A stretch of 64,000 nt of DNA from RGIG529 sp050950425 (GTDB taxonomy: Bacteria; Bacillota; Clostridia; Oscillospirales; Oscillospiraceae), in contig JBMNHO010000002.1 in assembly GCA_050950425.1 (NCBI GenBank), positions 620,001 through 684,000 on the forward strand, written 5' to 3'. Position 1 is the stretch's first letter, and the number at the start of each line of letters is the position of its first letter. The notes below the pieces were generated by a model. The model ran no database searches, was not told the origin of the DNA, and saw only the letters and a list, made by a program, of their open reading frames with translations. A program made the position numbers and the translations under genes. Positions 1 to 9,125 of this stretch are shown piece after piece.

Positions 1-1143
1 TTTAAGGGCGCCCTTTCCGCCCAGTCATTTTGTCGGATTGTCGCGGAAGAGGTGGAAAAAATCTTCCCCCGCTGCAAGGTTCGCTCCCTTCCCATCGCCG
101 ATGGAGGGGAAGGAACGGTAGACAGCCTTCTGCTGGCATCCGGCGGCCGGCGGGTCTCTCTCCCTGTCCACGGCCCCTTTTTTCAAGAAGTCCCCGGGTT
201 TTATGGCCTGCTTCCGGACGGGGAAACGGCCATCCTCGAAATGGCCGCCGCCGCGGGGCTTCCCTTGGCTCTTCACAATCCAAACCCATGCAAAACCACC
301 ACATACGGCGTCGGCCAGCTTCTGCGGCATGCCGTTTTCAAAAGCGGGGCGCGCAAGCTCCTCTTGGGCCTTGGGGGAAGCGCCACAAACGACGGCGGAT
401 GCGGCATGGCCGCGGCCCTGGGGGTTGTCTTTCGGAACCGGGATGGGGTCTCCTTTGTCCCCACCGGGGAAACACTGAAGGACATTTGCACGATCGACCC
501 CTCGCCCGCCCGGGCGCTGCTTGCCGGAATATCCATCCAGGCGCTTTGCGACGTGGACAACCCCTTGTTCGGCCCCAACGGCGCAGCTTTTGTCTTTGCG
601 CCCCAAAAGGGGGCAACCGAAGAGATGGTGCGGCAGCTGGACGACGGCCTGCGGCATTACGGCGCTCTGTTGGAGCGGCTGCCCGGCGGCGCCGGCGTCT
701 GCTCTCTGCCCGGCGGGGGAGCCGCCGGAGGGCTGGGCGCGGGGCTTTCGGCCCTTTTGGGCGCTTCCCTCTCCCCGGGGGCCGACCTGCTGCTGGACGC
801 CGCCGGGTTTGACCGGATGCTGCCTTCCTGCGACCTTGTCATCACCGGGGAAGGCCAGCTGGACAGCCAGAGCCTTCGGGGCAAGGCCGTTTTGTCTGTC
901 TGTCGCCGGGCCAAGGCAAAAGGTGTTCCGGTGGCGGCGTTTGCGGGCGCCGTCTCCGGCGAGGAGCAAGGCGCATACGACCAGGGGCTGACCGCCGTTT
1001 TCCCCATCAACCGCCAGCTGCTTTCCTTGGAAGAGGCTCTGACAAAAACAGGGGAAAATCTAAGGGCGGCCGCCCGGAACCTGATGCGGCTGATCAAAGC
1101 GGCGGAACAAATGGCGCCCCGTAGCGACAGCCTCTCTGAATAG
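1..1143 (+). CDS. Glycerate kinase, type 1 family (5' end cut by window)
   Basis: The enzyme phosphorylates D-glycerate to phosphoglycerate, feeding glycolysis. The frame is open from base 1 and begins FKGALSAQ, which matches the DSFKGSLSA substrate loop close to the N-terminus of this family. Only about nine residues should be missing, since the 380 visible residues are nearly the full family length. Other family motifs are the glycine-rich GGSATNDGGCGMAAALG and ITGEGQLDSQSLRGK near the C-terminus. The gene ends in TAG just before a strong hairpin and converges on the flavoenzyme gene. Whether the product is 2- or 3-phosphoglycerate cannot be read from the sequence. Confidence 0.93.
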   Translation, partial: FKGALSAQSFCRIVAEEVEKIFPRCKVRSLPIADGGEGTVDSLLLASGGRRVSLPVHGPFFQEVPGFYGLLPDGETAILEMAAAAGLPLALHNPNPCKTTTYGVGQLLRHAVFKSGARKLLLGLGGSATNDGGCGMAAALGVVFRNRDGVSFVPTGETLKDICTIDPSPARALLAGISIQALCDVDNPLFGPNGAAFVFAPQKGATEEMVRQLDDGLRHYGALLERLPGGAGVCSLPGGGAAGGLGAGLSALLGASLSPGADLLLDAAGFDRMLPSCDLVITGEGQLDSQSLRGKAVLSVCRRAKAKGVPVAAFAGAVSGEEQGAYDQGLTAVFPINRQLLSLEEALTKTGENLRAAARNLMRLIKAAEQMAPRSDSLSE

Positions 1144-1195
1144 CAAATGCCCCCCCGGGGCGGCAAATTTCCGAAATAGAAACTGAATGGCAAAT

Positions 1196-1224
1196 AAAAA
1201 AGGCCCCCGCAGGGGGCCTTTTTT
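1196..1224. terminator. Bidirectional rho-independent terminator
   Basis: AGGCCCCC-GC-AGGGGGCCT forms a GC-rich stem at 1201-1219, with A-tracts on its left and six T on its right. It sits between the convergent glycerate kinase and flavoenzyme genes, so it can serve both strands. Confidence 0.9.
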
Positions 1225-1245
1225 CAGCTTCTCGCAAGGAGCGGC

Positions 1246-3009
1246 CTATGCATCGTTTTCCATGATATGGTTTCCCGCAATGTACCCAAACGTAAGCCCG
1301 GGGCCGATGGTGCTGCCGCCGCCCCAATAGGCGTTTGCGGTGGGGCTTGCAATGCAGTTTCCCGCTCCGTACAAGCCGGGGATGGGCTGGTCGTTCCAGT
1401 CCAAAACTTGGGCGTTGTGATTGATCACAGGACCGCCGTTTGTGTCCAGCGTGCCTGCCGCCAAAACAATGGCATAGTAGGGCCCTTCCTCCGCCAAAGG
1501 ATACATGGTGCTGTTTTTCGACCCCTGAGGCGGCCACTGAACGCCCGGCACCGTCGGCGGGAAGGTTGTCCATTCCTTGTCGTAGTCTGTCTCTCCTCGG
1601 TGAAAGTCCTCGTCCTCTCCGCTTTCGGCAAAACGGTTAAATCTCGCAACCGTCTCCTTCAGATTTGGCAAAAACCCAGCATCGAGAGAAAATCCGCCTG
1701 TGTGGGGCGCCAAATCCGCCAGTTTTTGGGACAGCAGCTGCGAAAGCTCGTCCAGGCTGTCTGCTTTGATCAGATACGGCATCTCATTGCCCAAAACAGG
1801 GAACGGGGGAAACCCCTGCCACAATGTGGCGGCACGCTGGTCGAACAGCATAAACGTCAGCATGTTGGTCCACTCCGTCCGCACAGGGTCCCATACAAAA
1901 TGGAGCATGGTGCGGTCGGTGTAGTTGCGCTTTTCGTTCACAATGCGCTTGCCGTATCGATTCACCAGCATCATGCTGTCCCCAATCAGGTAAAATACGT
2001 TGGACGAACCCCCCGGATTTTGGAGGTGCGCCTCTATCATGCTCTGGGCACGAAACGCGCCGGCGGTGTTCCCGATTCTGGCGCCGATTTCGCCGCCCAT
2101 GCGGATGAAATCCCCCGTGTTCGTCGGCACGGAGCAGCCGCCATAGTGGGGGCCGCGCTGGAACTGAAGCATATATTCCTCATTGTGCGCGTATCCGCCG
2201 CTGCCAAATACAACGCCCTTTTCCCCATAAAAAGCATGAGCGGCGCCGTTTACTTGGGCGATCACGCCGTTGACCCTGCCGGTTTCCGTCCGCAAGAGGG
2301 AGGTTACCTCCGCGTTCGTCAAAATCTCCACGCCGTTTTCCCGGGCCCATGCTTCCATCTGGCGGATCAGCTCAGCGCCCGAGATTTTGATCTTCCCCTC
2401 CTCGTCCCTGGGGTAAATCGACCGGCCGCGGATCCCTTTGTTTTCCGGCAGATGGTTTTGATAATCCACCTGGCCTTGTCCCGTCCAGTTCACTTCCATG
2501 ATGCTGTGCAGCGCGCCCCAATCGTCGTAATCCTCTGCCATTTGGTGGGCATTGTCCACATACGCTTCCAGCAGCGCAAACTCCCGCCGGGGCAAGCCAA
2601 ACCGCTCTTCGTCGGCCCGATATAAGTTTGGATAGGAATAGCGGGCCATATACCGCAGGCAGTCTGCCCGGTTGTCCCGGTATCCGGCTTCCTTTTGCCA
2701 TTTGTTGAGCGGGATCCAGTATCCGCCGCCGCTGCGGCTTGTGGTGCCTCCCACCTGACCCGCCTTTTCCAGCATGATCACGGTGGCGCCCCGCTTCCTT
2801 GCGGCGATAGCTGCCGAAAAGGCGGCAGCGCCGCTGCCGACCACCAAAACATCTGCCTGCTCTCGGAATGTCTGGGGGCCAGACGCAGCTTGTCCTTCTG
2901 TCGTGATACGTTCAAACTTTTCTTTGGGCGCGCCACACACAGGGCATCGATCTGGTGGGGCATCTCCCGTGTGGATGTAGCCACAAACCGTACATCGCCA
3001 TTTTTTCAT
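1246..3009 (-). CDS. Rubredoxin-domain FAD-dependent oxidoreductase (fumarate reductase/ketosteroid dehydrogenase-like)
   Basis: This 587-residue protein begins with a rubredoxin-type iron knuckle pair (CTVCGYIHTG and CPVCGAPKE; Cys6, 9, 22, 25). A Rossmann FAD-binding segment (VVGSGAAAFSAAIAARKRG, about residues 55-75) follows, and the C-terminal FAD signature GLYGAGNCIASPTANAYWGG is of the FAD_binding_2 family. That family reduces or dehydrogenates C=C bonds of organic acids or steroids. The rubredoxin head presumably delivers electrons directly to the flavin. No secretion signal is seen, so it should be cytoplasmic. The ATG has AAAGGGG seven bases upstream. The real substrate is unknown, and annotation as a ketosteroid dehydrogenase would be over-specific. 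Confidence 0.85.
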   Translation of the reverse strand: MKKWRCTVCGYIHTGDAPPDRCPVCGAPKEKFERITTEGQAASGPQTFREQADVLVVGSGAAAFSAAIAARKRGATVIMLEKAGQVGGTTSRSGGGYWIPLNKWQKEAGYRDNRADCLRYMARYSYPNLYRADEERFGLPRREFALLEAYVDNAHQMAEDYDDWGALHSIMEVNWTGQGQVDYQNHLPENKGIRGRSIYPRDEEGKIKISGAELIRQMEAWARENGVEILTNAEVTSLLRTETGRVNGVIAQVNGAAHAFYGEKGVVFGSGGYAHNEEYMLQFQRGPHYGGCSVPTNTGDFIRMGGEIGARIGNTAGAFRAQSMIEAHLQNPGGSSNVFYLIGDSMMLVNRYGKRIVNEKRNYTDRTMLHFVWDPVRTEWTNMLTFMLFDQRAATLWQGFPPFPVLGNEMPYLIKADSLDELSQLLSQKLADLAPHTGGFSLDAGFLPNLKETVARFNRFAESGEDEDFHRGETDYDKEWTTFPPTVPGVQWPPQGSKNSTMYPLAEEGPYYAIVLAAGTLDTNGGPVINHNAQVLDWNDQPIPGLYGAGNCIASPTANAYWGGGSTIGPGLTFGYIAGNHIMENDA

Positions 3010-3134
3010 AGCAATTCCCCTTTCGTCCGTTTGATGCGCTCAAGGCACAATGGAGTGATACAACAGGCAGGCAGAGCCGAAGCTATGCTCCGTCCTTGCC
3101 GCCGAGATGACATGTTTTCCATGCATCTCTCTTG

Positions 3135-3143
3135 ATTATACCA
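3135..3143 (-). promoter_or_regulatory. Extended -10 promoter for the rubredoxin flavoenzyme
   Basis: On the minus strand this reads TGGTATAAT, a perfect -10 hexamer with the TGn extension. No good -35 is visible. The predicted transcript carries a leader of about 120 nt before the ATG at 3009, in which I recognise no known riboswitch. Confidence 0.55.
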
Positions 3144-3213
3144 CAAAAGTTCCATTTGCCGCCTTCCTTTTTCAAATCGGGGGGGGTTTTTTATATGCCT
3201 GAAGCACTGCGCA

Positions 3214-3261
3214 GACAGGACGCAAAACAGAGCCTTAAAAGGCTCTGTTTTGCGTCCTGTC
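3214..3261. repeat. Perfect 48-bp palindrome (23-bp arms, AA centre)
   Basis: Arms 3214-3236 and 3239-3261 are exact reverse complements. Two smaller hairpins follow: AAAAGC-TCC-GCTTTT just after it, and GGGGGC-GACG-GCCCCC near 3290-3305. The palindrome fills the 330-bp gap between the MATE gene and the flavoenzyme promoter. There is no T-run at either end, so it is not a classical terminator, and no transposase is nearby. It may end the GGDEF-EAL/MATE transcript, or it may be a dispersed palindromic element. Confidence 0.85.
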
Positions 3262-3341
3262 AAAAGCTCCGCTTTTAGATTGAGATAAGGGGGCGACGGC
3301 CCCCGGCGCGTCTTGACATTTCTCTCTGTCTCACGCCGTTC

Positions 3342-4739
3342 CTAAATTTCTCCGGTGGCGTGCCGCTCGCTTAATCTTTGATACTCGGGAAACTGATTCA
3401 TTTGTTGCCTCACCAGAACAACAGATAAAAGGGCGGCGCTGAAATCGGCCACGGGGCCGGCAAACAAGATGCCGTCTATGCCCCAAAACAAAGGCAGAAT
3501 CAAAATCAGCGGCAGAAGAAAGATGATCTGCCGGGTCAGCGCAAGAAGCGCCCCCTTTCCCGCCTTCCCAATGGCGGTGAAGAAATTGGAAGTGACCGGC
3601 TGAATGCCGTTAAACAAGGTCATCATCAGGAAAATGCGAAAATATCGGATGGAAAATTGATAATACTCCTCGCTTCCTTCTCCAAACAGGCCAATGATCT
3701 GCCGGGGCAGAAGCTGAAAGGCGAAAAAAGCCAGAATAGAGAACAAAGTGGCTGCCACAACAGCGTAACGAAAGCTCTGCCGCACCCGGTCATATTGTTT
3801 GGCGCCGTAGTTAAACCCGGCGATGGGCTGGTTCGATTGGGCCAGTCCGATCACAAAGGCCATCATAATGGTATTGACCTTCGTAATCAGCCCGGCGCAG
3901 GCCAAGGGGATGTCTTTGCCGTAAACAGATTGGGCGCCATAAAAGGTCAGGCTGTTGTTCAGGGCAATCTGCACCACTGCCATAGAGACCTGGTTTGCAA
4001 AGGGCGCAAATCCCAAGGCGCAAATGTTGAAGGCAACTTTGGGGCGAATGCGCAATGTCTTTCTGGTTATGCGCACCTGTTTCATCCGTGGAAGGTACGC
4101 TATACTGATGCAAAACGATACAAATTGGCTGAGTGCTGTGGCAAAAGCCACGCCGAATACCCCCCACCCAAAACCATAAAGAAACAGCGCATCCAAGCCA
4201 ATGTTGAGAATCGCCCCCGTGACGATACTCACCATCGCATATACCGGGCTGCCGTCCGCCCTTATAATGGACGAAAATCCGATGTTAAAGATGGAAAACG
4301 GGAGGCCGAACAAGGCCGTGTATACATAAACCCGAGCATAGGGCAGTACCAACTCTGTAGAGCCAAAGGCCAAAAGCATCGGCTCAAAAAAGATGAGACC
4401 CACGAAAAACAGCAAAAGCCCGGAGATGATCAAAAGCATGATCACGTTTCCAACTGTCTGCTCCGCCTTTTCCTGTTCTCCCGCGCCCAGCTCCATGCTC
4501 TCCTTTGACGCGCCGCCCAGACCGAACAGCAAGGACAGCGCAACAGAAAGAGTCACCAGAGGGAAAGCCACATTGGTGGCGGCGTTTCCCAAATATCCAA
4601 CGCCCCAGCCGATAAACACTTGGTCTACAATGTTATACAGGGCGTTGACCACCATGCCGATTACGCTGGGTATGGCAAACCGCACCAGCAGCCGGCTGAT
4701 CTTTTCCGTCCCCAACGGATTTTGAATTTGTTCATTCAC
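3342..4739 (-). CDS. MATE family multidrug/cation antiporter
   Basis: This 465-residue polytopic membrane protein has about 12 hydrophobic segments. It opens with NPLGTEKISRLLVRFAIPSV and ALYNIVDQVFIG, typical of MepA/NorM-like MATE exporters that drive out drugs or metabolites with a Na+ or H+ gradient. The start is GTG, and a purine-rich AGGAAAGG lies inside the end of the upstream GGDEF-EAL gene. The two genes are six bases apart, so they are almost certainly co-transcribed and may be translationally coupled. The substrate cannot be told. Confidence 0.92.
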   Translation of the reverse strand: MNEQIQNPLGTEKISRLLVRFAIPSVIGMVVNALYNIVDQVFIGWGVGYLGNAATNVAFPLVTLSVALSLLFGLGGASKESMELGAGEQEKAEQTVGNVIMLLIISGLLLFFVGLIFFEPMLLAFGSTELVLPYARVYVYTALFGLPFSIFNIGFSSIIRADGSPVYAMVSIVTGAILNIGLDALFLYGFGWGVFGVAFATALSQFVSFCISIAYLPRMKQVRITRKTLRIRPKVAFNICALGFAPFANQVSMAVVQIALNNSLTFYGAQSVYGKDIPLACAGLITKVNTIMMAFVIGLAQSNQPIAGFNYGAKQYDRVRQSFRYAVVAATLFSILAFFAFQLLPRQIIGLFGEGSEEYYQFSIRYFRIFLMMTLFNGIQPVTSNFFTAIGKAGKGALLALTRQIIFLLPLILILPLFWGIDGILFAGPVADFSAALLSVVLVRQQMNQFPEYQRLSERHATGEI

Positions 4740-4745
4740 ATTCTC

Positions 4746-7700
4746 TCATGCCTTTCCTGCATATTCTGTGTATCTATTGCCTCCCAATGCCTTGGCGTAA
4801 TAAACGGCCTCCATGGCCTGCTCCAGCAGATGGGACAGGGGCGGCATCGGCGCCGCGCCATAGGCAATCCCGACGCTGCAGGCAGGCACCTCTCCCCGTT
4901 TTGCTTCGCTGACGGCGCAAACGGCCTCCGCCCTCGATCTTGCGTCGGCCGCATCGGTTCCCTGCCGGAAGACCAGATACGTTTTTTGCGACGCCCGCCC
5001 CAGCACGCCGCCGGGGGGAAACACCCGCTCCAGCGCCTCCTGAATCAGAGCCTGCGCCTCCTCTTCCGGCTCTTCTTCATACTCGATGGCAAACACAGCG
5101 GAAATGCCGTCCTCCGGCGCAGCCGCCACTGCCTTTGACAGGGCCTCTTTTGTTTGCTCCGGCTCTAACATACGGCCGTCGGTCTCTTCCGCCTTTCTAT
5201 CTTGTGTATCTTGGAACGCTTCCGCCGCCAAAACGGCCGGCTGCTCCATCAGAAGAGCGGAAATGGCAGTTTTCCGGCGGCGGCGTCCTTTTTTCGGCTG
5301 TTTCGCTTCTGTCGGTTCTGCCGGCACCGGTTCTTGGTCCAAAAGAGGCGGCCCGTCCAAAATGCCGGGTTTCAACATTACAGCGGCGCAGAAAATACGC
5401 TTTCCCATTTGCCCCGGAAACGGGGCGACCCGCAGAGAAAGCGTCAGCGGCGCCCCGTCTCTGTGTCGGGATTGATACGCATCGGTCAGCACACGGCCGC
5501 TGCGAAACGCGGCCTGGCAGAGACCCAGCAGCCGCCGGGCTTCCTCCTCGGGCATCAAAAGCCCCGGCGTTTCTTCAAACTGCTGGATATATTCTTTTTT
5601 GGAGTATCCATGCATCCTGCAATATGTCTCGTTGGCATAGGCCACGTCCATTTCCTGTCCGTCCTGCTCCAGAAGCCCAATGCCCACAGGCAGCGCGTCC
5701 AAAAGGGACCGCAGCGTCTCCGCCATTTCTACGCTTTTTTCCTCCAGCGCCTTCTGCTCCGTGATATCCTGAACAGAAACGAAGACCATCGTCCACGCGG
5801 CCCCTTGGGCCAAGCAACGAACCACCGCCCGAACAGACTGCATCTCGCCTTCCTCCGTCCGCCTTCTGTAATGGCCCGTCACCGGCTCACCGCGCTTGAC
5901 GGAAGCTTGCAGCATGTCTGAAAACAGCGCACGGTCCTCCTCCGGCATCCGATCCCAGGCTCGCTGTCCCCTTTGCTGCAAGGACAGCCCGCCGCCGTCG
6001 CCGCCGATGAGGTTTAGATACGCTTCATTGGCCCGCAGCAAGGACGGCGTGCCGTCCTGCCATTCATAAATGGCGGCTCCGTCCGCTGTGTATTCCAGCA
6101 GCAGGCTCAGCGGAGCCTCCGGCGTCCATGCCGCCCCAAACGCCGGGTCCCGCACCGTGCGGGCGGGAGCGGGGGCGGTGGTGTTGACCTTTAGATCCAC
6201 AAGGGCGCGATACTGCTCTGCCGGCATAGGTCTTGCAAAATGGAACCCCTGGCCATGGGTGCAGCCGATGCTTTTTAAAAACGCCGCTTGCCACTTTGTT
6301 TCCACGCCCAGCACCGTCACCGGCACATTCAGCCACTGAGCCATCCGCAGCACAGAAACTAAAATCCGCCCGCCGCGGCTTTTCGCCCTTTCTTCTCCGG
6401 ACAGCTGCCGCAAATCCAGCTTCCAGCCATGAGCCGGCAGATCCTTCAGCAGGGACAGGGAAAAGCCGCCGTCCAAAAACCGATCCAGCAAAACGGAAAA
6501 CCCGCTCTCTCGCAACGCCCCCGCCGTGGAAAGCAGCTGCCCCGGCTGGGCGCTACCCTCCCCGGCGTCCAGCTCCAGCTCCAACAGAGAAGGATCCAGC
6601 CCATACCGCTCCACAAGGCGCAAAAGCGTCCGGCAGAGATTGGGATTATACAGCTGAAGCGGAGATACATTAACGGAAATCGGCAGCGCCCGCCCCGTTT
6701 CATCCAGCTGGACCCGGAGCATTTTGCACACTCGTTCCCATAAATACGGCTCCAGCTGCAATATAAACCCGTTTTGTTCAAACAGAGGAAGGAAGGCCTC
6801 CGGCAAAATCATCCCCTTTTGGGGATGGCACCACCGGGCCAGCGCTTCTGCGCCCAAAATGCTGCCGGTGGCCAAATCGTATTTGGGCTGCAAATAGACA
6901 GTAAACTGCCCATCCAGCAGCGCTCCTTCCATTTCCCCCGCCATCTCCCGTTCTTCCGTCCGGCTTTGCCGCAGGGTTTCGTCAAAAAACGCGTATCGCT
7001 TCGCGTCTGTTCCCTTCACCGTCTTCATGGCAAGCCCCGCCCGGCCGCACAGGGTTTCCACCGGCACTTGAGCGTCCTCCACCAGGCAGAGGCCAAAGGA
7101 GACCTGAACGCGAAAATCCAGAGGATAGGCGGAAAGCCGATCCTCCACAAAAGAAATCAGGCTCTGCACGCCTTTTTTCGTATATCGCATGCAAACAGAA
7201 AACACATCCCCGCCAACCCGGCCGCAGATGCCTTCCTCCCGCAGGAAAAGCCGCAGGGTTTCCCCCAGATAACGCAAAAGCCCGTCGCCCTCTTCCTGCC
7301 CGAACAGTTCGTTTACCATCCGGAACCGGTCCACGTCCATCTGAACCAGCACATAACGGGTTTCAGGGTCAGAAAGGATCTGCTTTTGGGCCTCTTGCGA
7401 AAAGGCCGCCCGGCTCAGCAGCCCTGTCAGCCCGTCTATCCGCTCCTCCCCCGCTTCCGCCCGCTGGTCGGGGGAGATGTCCTGGAACAGCAGCGCGCAG
7501 CGGCCCTCCTCCGGCCGATAGGCCGTGACCGGATACGCCCTTCCATGGACAAAAAACACCCACCTGGCCGCGGGCATGCGTCCGTCGGCCACGGCGCGGC
7601 ACTCCTCCAGCTGGGCTTCCCCCTGCCCTTCCCGGGTAAAGGGGAGAAACACCGACCCCTCCACCTGTTCCGGCGTTTGATCCAAAAGGGCGGCATACGC

Positions 7701-7883
7701 AACATTGGCATACTCCACCACAAGGGGAACCGGCCCCTTACCCCTTTTTATCTGTGTGCGCAGCACCACAAAGGGAAGGGGCAGCCGGTGCATCGTTTCA
7801 TACGGTGCCTGCCGGCTCCCGTTCCCTCTCTCCGGCCGGGCCTGTTCCATCCCGCCGCCCATCGCTTCACGGTTATCGATCAT
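4746..7883 (-). CDS. PAS-GGDEF-EAL-PAS-PAS-GGDEF-like protein, catalytic motifs degenerate
   Basis: This 1045-residue soluble protein has a PAS-like region (about 30-135), a GGDEF domain (about 148-300), an EAL domain (about 310-560), two further PAS domains (about 590-710 and 725-840), a basic linker (865-871) and a C-terminal GGDEF-like fold ending YAKALGGNRY. The GGDEF signature reads GGDVF (224-228). The last domain has LGRASQKTYL where the signature belongs. The EAL motif at 346-348 and NVS (405) are kept, but the DD pair is LDRF (Asp467-Arg468) and AEGVE reads VLGVE (524-528). I infer a sensor or c-di-GMP-binding protein without cyclase or esterase activity. No transmembrane segment is evident. 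GGGGGGAA precedes the chosen ATG. Confidence 0.88.
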   Translation of the reverse strand: MIDNREAMGGGMEQARPERGNGSRQAPYETMHRLPLPFVVLRTQIKRGKGPVPLVVEYANVAYAALLDQTPEQVEGSVFLPFTREGQGEAQLEECRAVADGRMPAARWVFFVHGRAYPVTAYRPEEGRCALLFQDISPDQRAEAGEERIDGLTGLLSRAAFSQEAQKQILSDPETRYVLVQMDVDRFRMVNELFGQEEGDGLLRYLGETLRLFLREEGICGRVGGDVFSVCMRYTKKGVQSLISFVEDRLSAYPLDFRVQVSFGLCLVEDAQVPVETLCGRAGLAMKTVKGTDAKRYAFFDETLRQSRTEEREMAGEMEGALLDGQFTVYLQPKYDLATGSILGAEALARWCHPQKGMILPEAFLPLFEQNGFILQLEPYLWERVCKMLRVQLDETGRALPISVNVSPLQLYNPNLCRTLLRLVERYGLDPSLLELELDAGEGSAQPGQLLSTAGALRESGFSVLLDRFLDGGFSLSLLKDLPAHGWKLDLRQLSGEERAKSRGGRILVSVLRMAQWLNVPVTVLGVETKWQAAFLKSIGCTHGQGFHFARPMPAEQYRALVDLKVNTTAPAPARTVRDPAFGAAWTPEAPLSLLLEYTADGAAIYEWQDGTPSLLRANEAYLNLIGGDGGGLSLQQRGQRAWDRMPEEDRALFSDMLQASVKRGEPVTGHYRRRTEEGEMQSVRAVVRCLAQGAAWTMVFVSVQDITEQKALEEKSVEMAETLRSLLDALPVGIGLLEQDGQEMDVAYANETYCRMHGYSKKEYIQQFEETPGLLMPEEEARRLLGLCQAAFRSGRVLTDAYQSRHRDGAPLTLSLRVAPFPGQMGKRIFCAAVMLKPGILDGPPLLDQEPVPAEPTEAKQPKKGRRRRKTAISALLMEQPAVLAAEAFQDTQDRKAEETDGRMLEPEQTKEALSKAVAAAPEDGISAVFAIEYEEEPEEEAQALIQEALERVFPPGGVLGRASQKTYLVFRQGTDAADARSRAEAVCAVSEAKRGEVPACSVGIAYGAAPMPPLSHLLEQAMEAVYYAKALGGNRYTEYAGKA

Positions 7884-8147
7884 GGATTCCCCCCTGTTCT
7901 AAAAACGGGGAAGAACGGCGTTCCGCCCCGTCACCTGGTTTCACTTTTTATTCGAATGATTGTTTCTAGTTTACATTGCTCAGGGGCATAAAACAAGTCT
8001 TTTCCCTCTTTTTCCTCCTGCGGGGCGCAAATGAAAAAACGAAGGGCGCGCCCAATGGCACACCCCTGTCGAACAACGGCCCCGGCCCGGACACCGCCTT
8101 CCCAAAAAAACACCCGCGCCTGCGTCTCGGCTCGGCAAAAACCGGGG

Positions 8148-9005
8148 TTATTCTGTCATAAATAAAATGCCCAATGTATTGGGTCCGCAGTGGCTGGAAA
8201 TGGTGCAGCTGGCTCTTGTTGTAAAAACTTCGTCAAAGGACATGGTTGCCTCCACAATGTCTCGCACCATGGTTTCCAGTTCCGGCGAAATGGTAGAATA
8301 TGTGATGAAGATCCGTTCTTTCCGAATGTTGGGATAGGCCCTCAGCTTGTCCTCCACATACCGCCTGAGTACTTCCTTTAAGTTACCCCGGTACTTTTTC
8401 CCAACGTGCATTTTCCCGGAATCGTTTTCCACTTCAATGCAGGGCTTTAAATTCAGCAGATTGGCGCCCAGCGCCGCCAAGGTGGAGCAACGTCCCCCGG
8501 CCGCCAGATATGTCAGCGTATCCAAAATAAAGCTCGCGTGAACCTTCCCCGTCATCCCCCGTACGGCTTGCGCAATCTCCGCCGCCGACTGTTCTCCTTC
8601 CTGGATCAGCTTTCCGGCCTCCGCCACAAGATGCCCTGTCCCCGTAGAGAGATTGCAGGAATCAATGGGGTACACACCGTCCAGCATTTCTGCGGCAATG
8701 CAGCAGTTTTGATAAGTGGCGGAAAGGCTGCTGCCCAAATTGATATGAATCACTTCGTACCCCTGGTCCGTCCATTGGCGGAAATAGTCTACACACTCTC
8801 CCACGCTGATGGCCGCCGTGGTAGGCAGCAGCTTGTCTTTTTTATACGCGTCGAAAATCTCTGTGGCGGTAATGGTTACATTATCCAAATGATCCGTTCC
8901 GTCCAGTATAATATGAAACGGCAAAAAATGCACCTGATACCGGTCTCTCAGTTCCGGCCCAATGTCACAGGTGCTGTCCGCGCTTAAAATAATCCTTCGT
9001 TCCAT
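8148..9005 (-). CDS. DegV family fatty-acid-binding protein
   Basis: This 285-residue protein starts IILSADSTCDIGPEL and carries the DegV hallmarks: PTTAAISVGE, an INLGSSLSATYQN ligand-binding turn and TYLAAGGRCS. DegV (FakB-type) proteins bind a single fatty acid, and with a FakA kinase they present it for acyl-phosphate synthesis. No FakA gene is present in the window. The length is normal. It is a single-gene transcript from its own consensus promoter. Confidence 0.93.
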   Translation of the reverse strand: MERRIILSADSTCDIGPELRDRYQVHFLPFHIILDGTDHLDNVTITATEIFDAYKKDKLLPTTAAISVGECVDYFRQWTDQGYEVIHINLGSSLSATYQNCCIAAEMLDGVYPIDSCNLSTGTGHLVAEAGKLIQEGEQSAAEIAQAVRGMTGKVHASFILDTLTYLAAGGRCSTLAALGANLLNLKPCIEVENDSGKMHVGKKYRGNLKEVLRRYVEDKLRAYPNIRKERIFITYSTISPELETMVRDIVEATMSFDEVFTTRASCTISSHCGPNTLGILFMTE

Positions 9006-9039
9006 CTTAATACCCCTGTTTTCATATTCTTTTTACCCT

Positions 9040-9068
9040 ATACTAAAGTGATTCCCCCGTTCTGTCAA
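9040..9068 (-). promoter_or_regulatory. Sigma-A-type promoter of the DegV gene
   Basis: The minus strand shows TTGACA (9063-9068), a 17-bp spacer and TAGTAT (9040-9045), about 35 bp upstream of the DegV start codon. Confidence 0.7.
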
Positions 9069-9125
9069 GGGGTTTTCCGCGCCCCGGCAGGCAAGGCAGG
9101 CTCAATGTTTTTTCTGCTCCGACAC

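Noticed and set aside
1267..2625. 452-codon plus-strand frame opposite the flavoenzyme gene
   Set aside because: It is a shadow of the real minus-strand gene, which has rubredoxin and FAD motifs across the same bases.
3006..3263. 85-codon minus-strand frame upstream of the flavoenzyme, overlapping its start by four bases
   Set aside because: It begins at the edge of the 48-bp palindrome, has no ribosome site, runs through the promoter and has no recognisable composition or motif.
3190..3310. Cluster of inverted repeats considered as an insertion-sequence end
   Set aside because: No transposase gene, matching distant terminal repeat or target duplication is visible.
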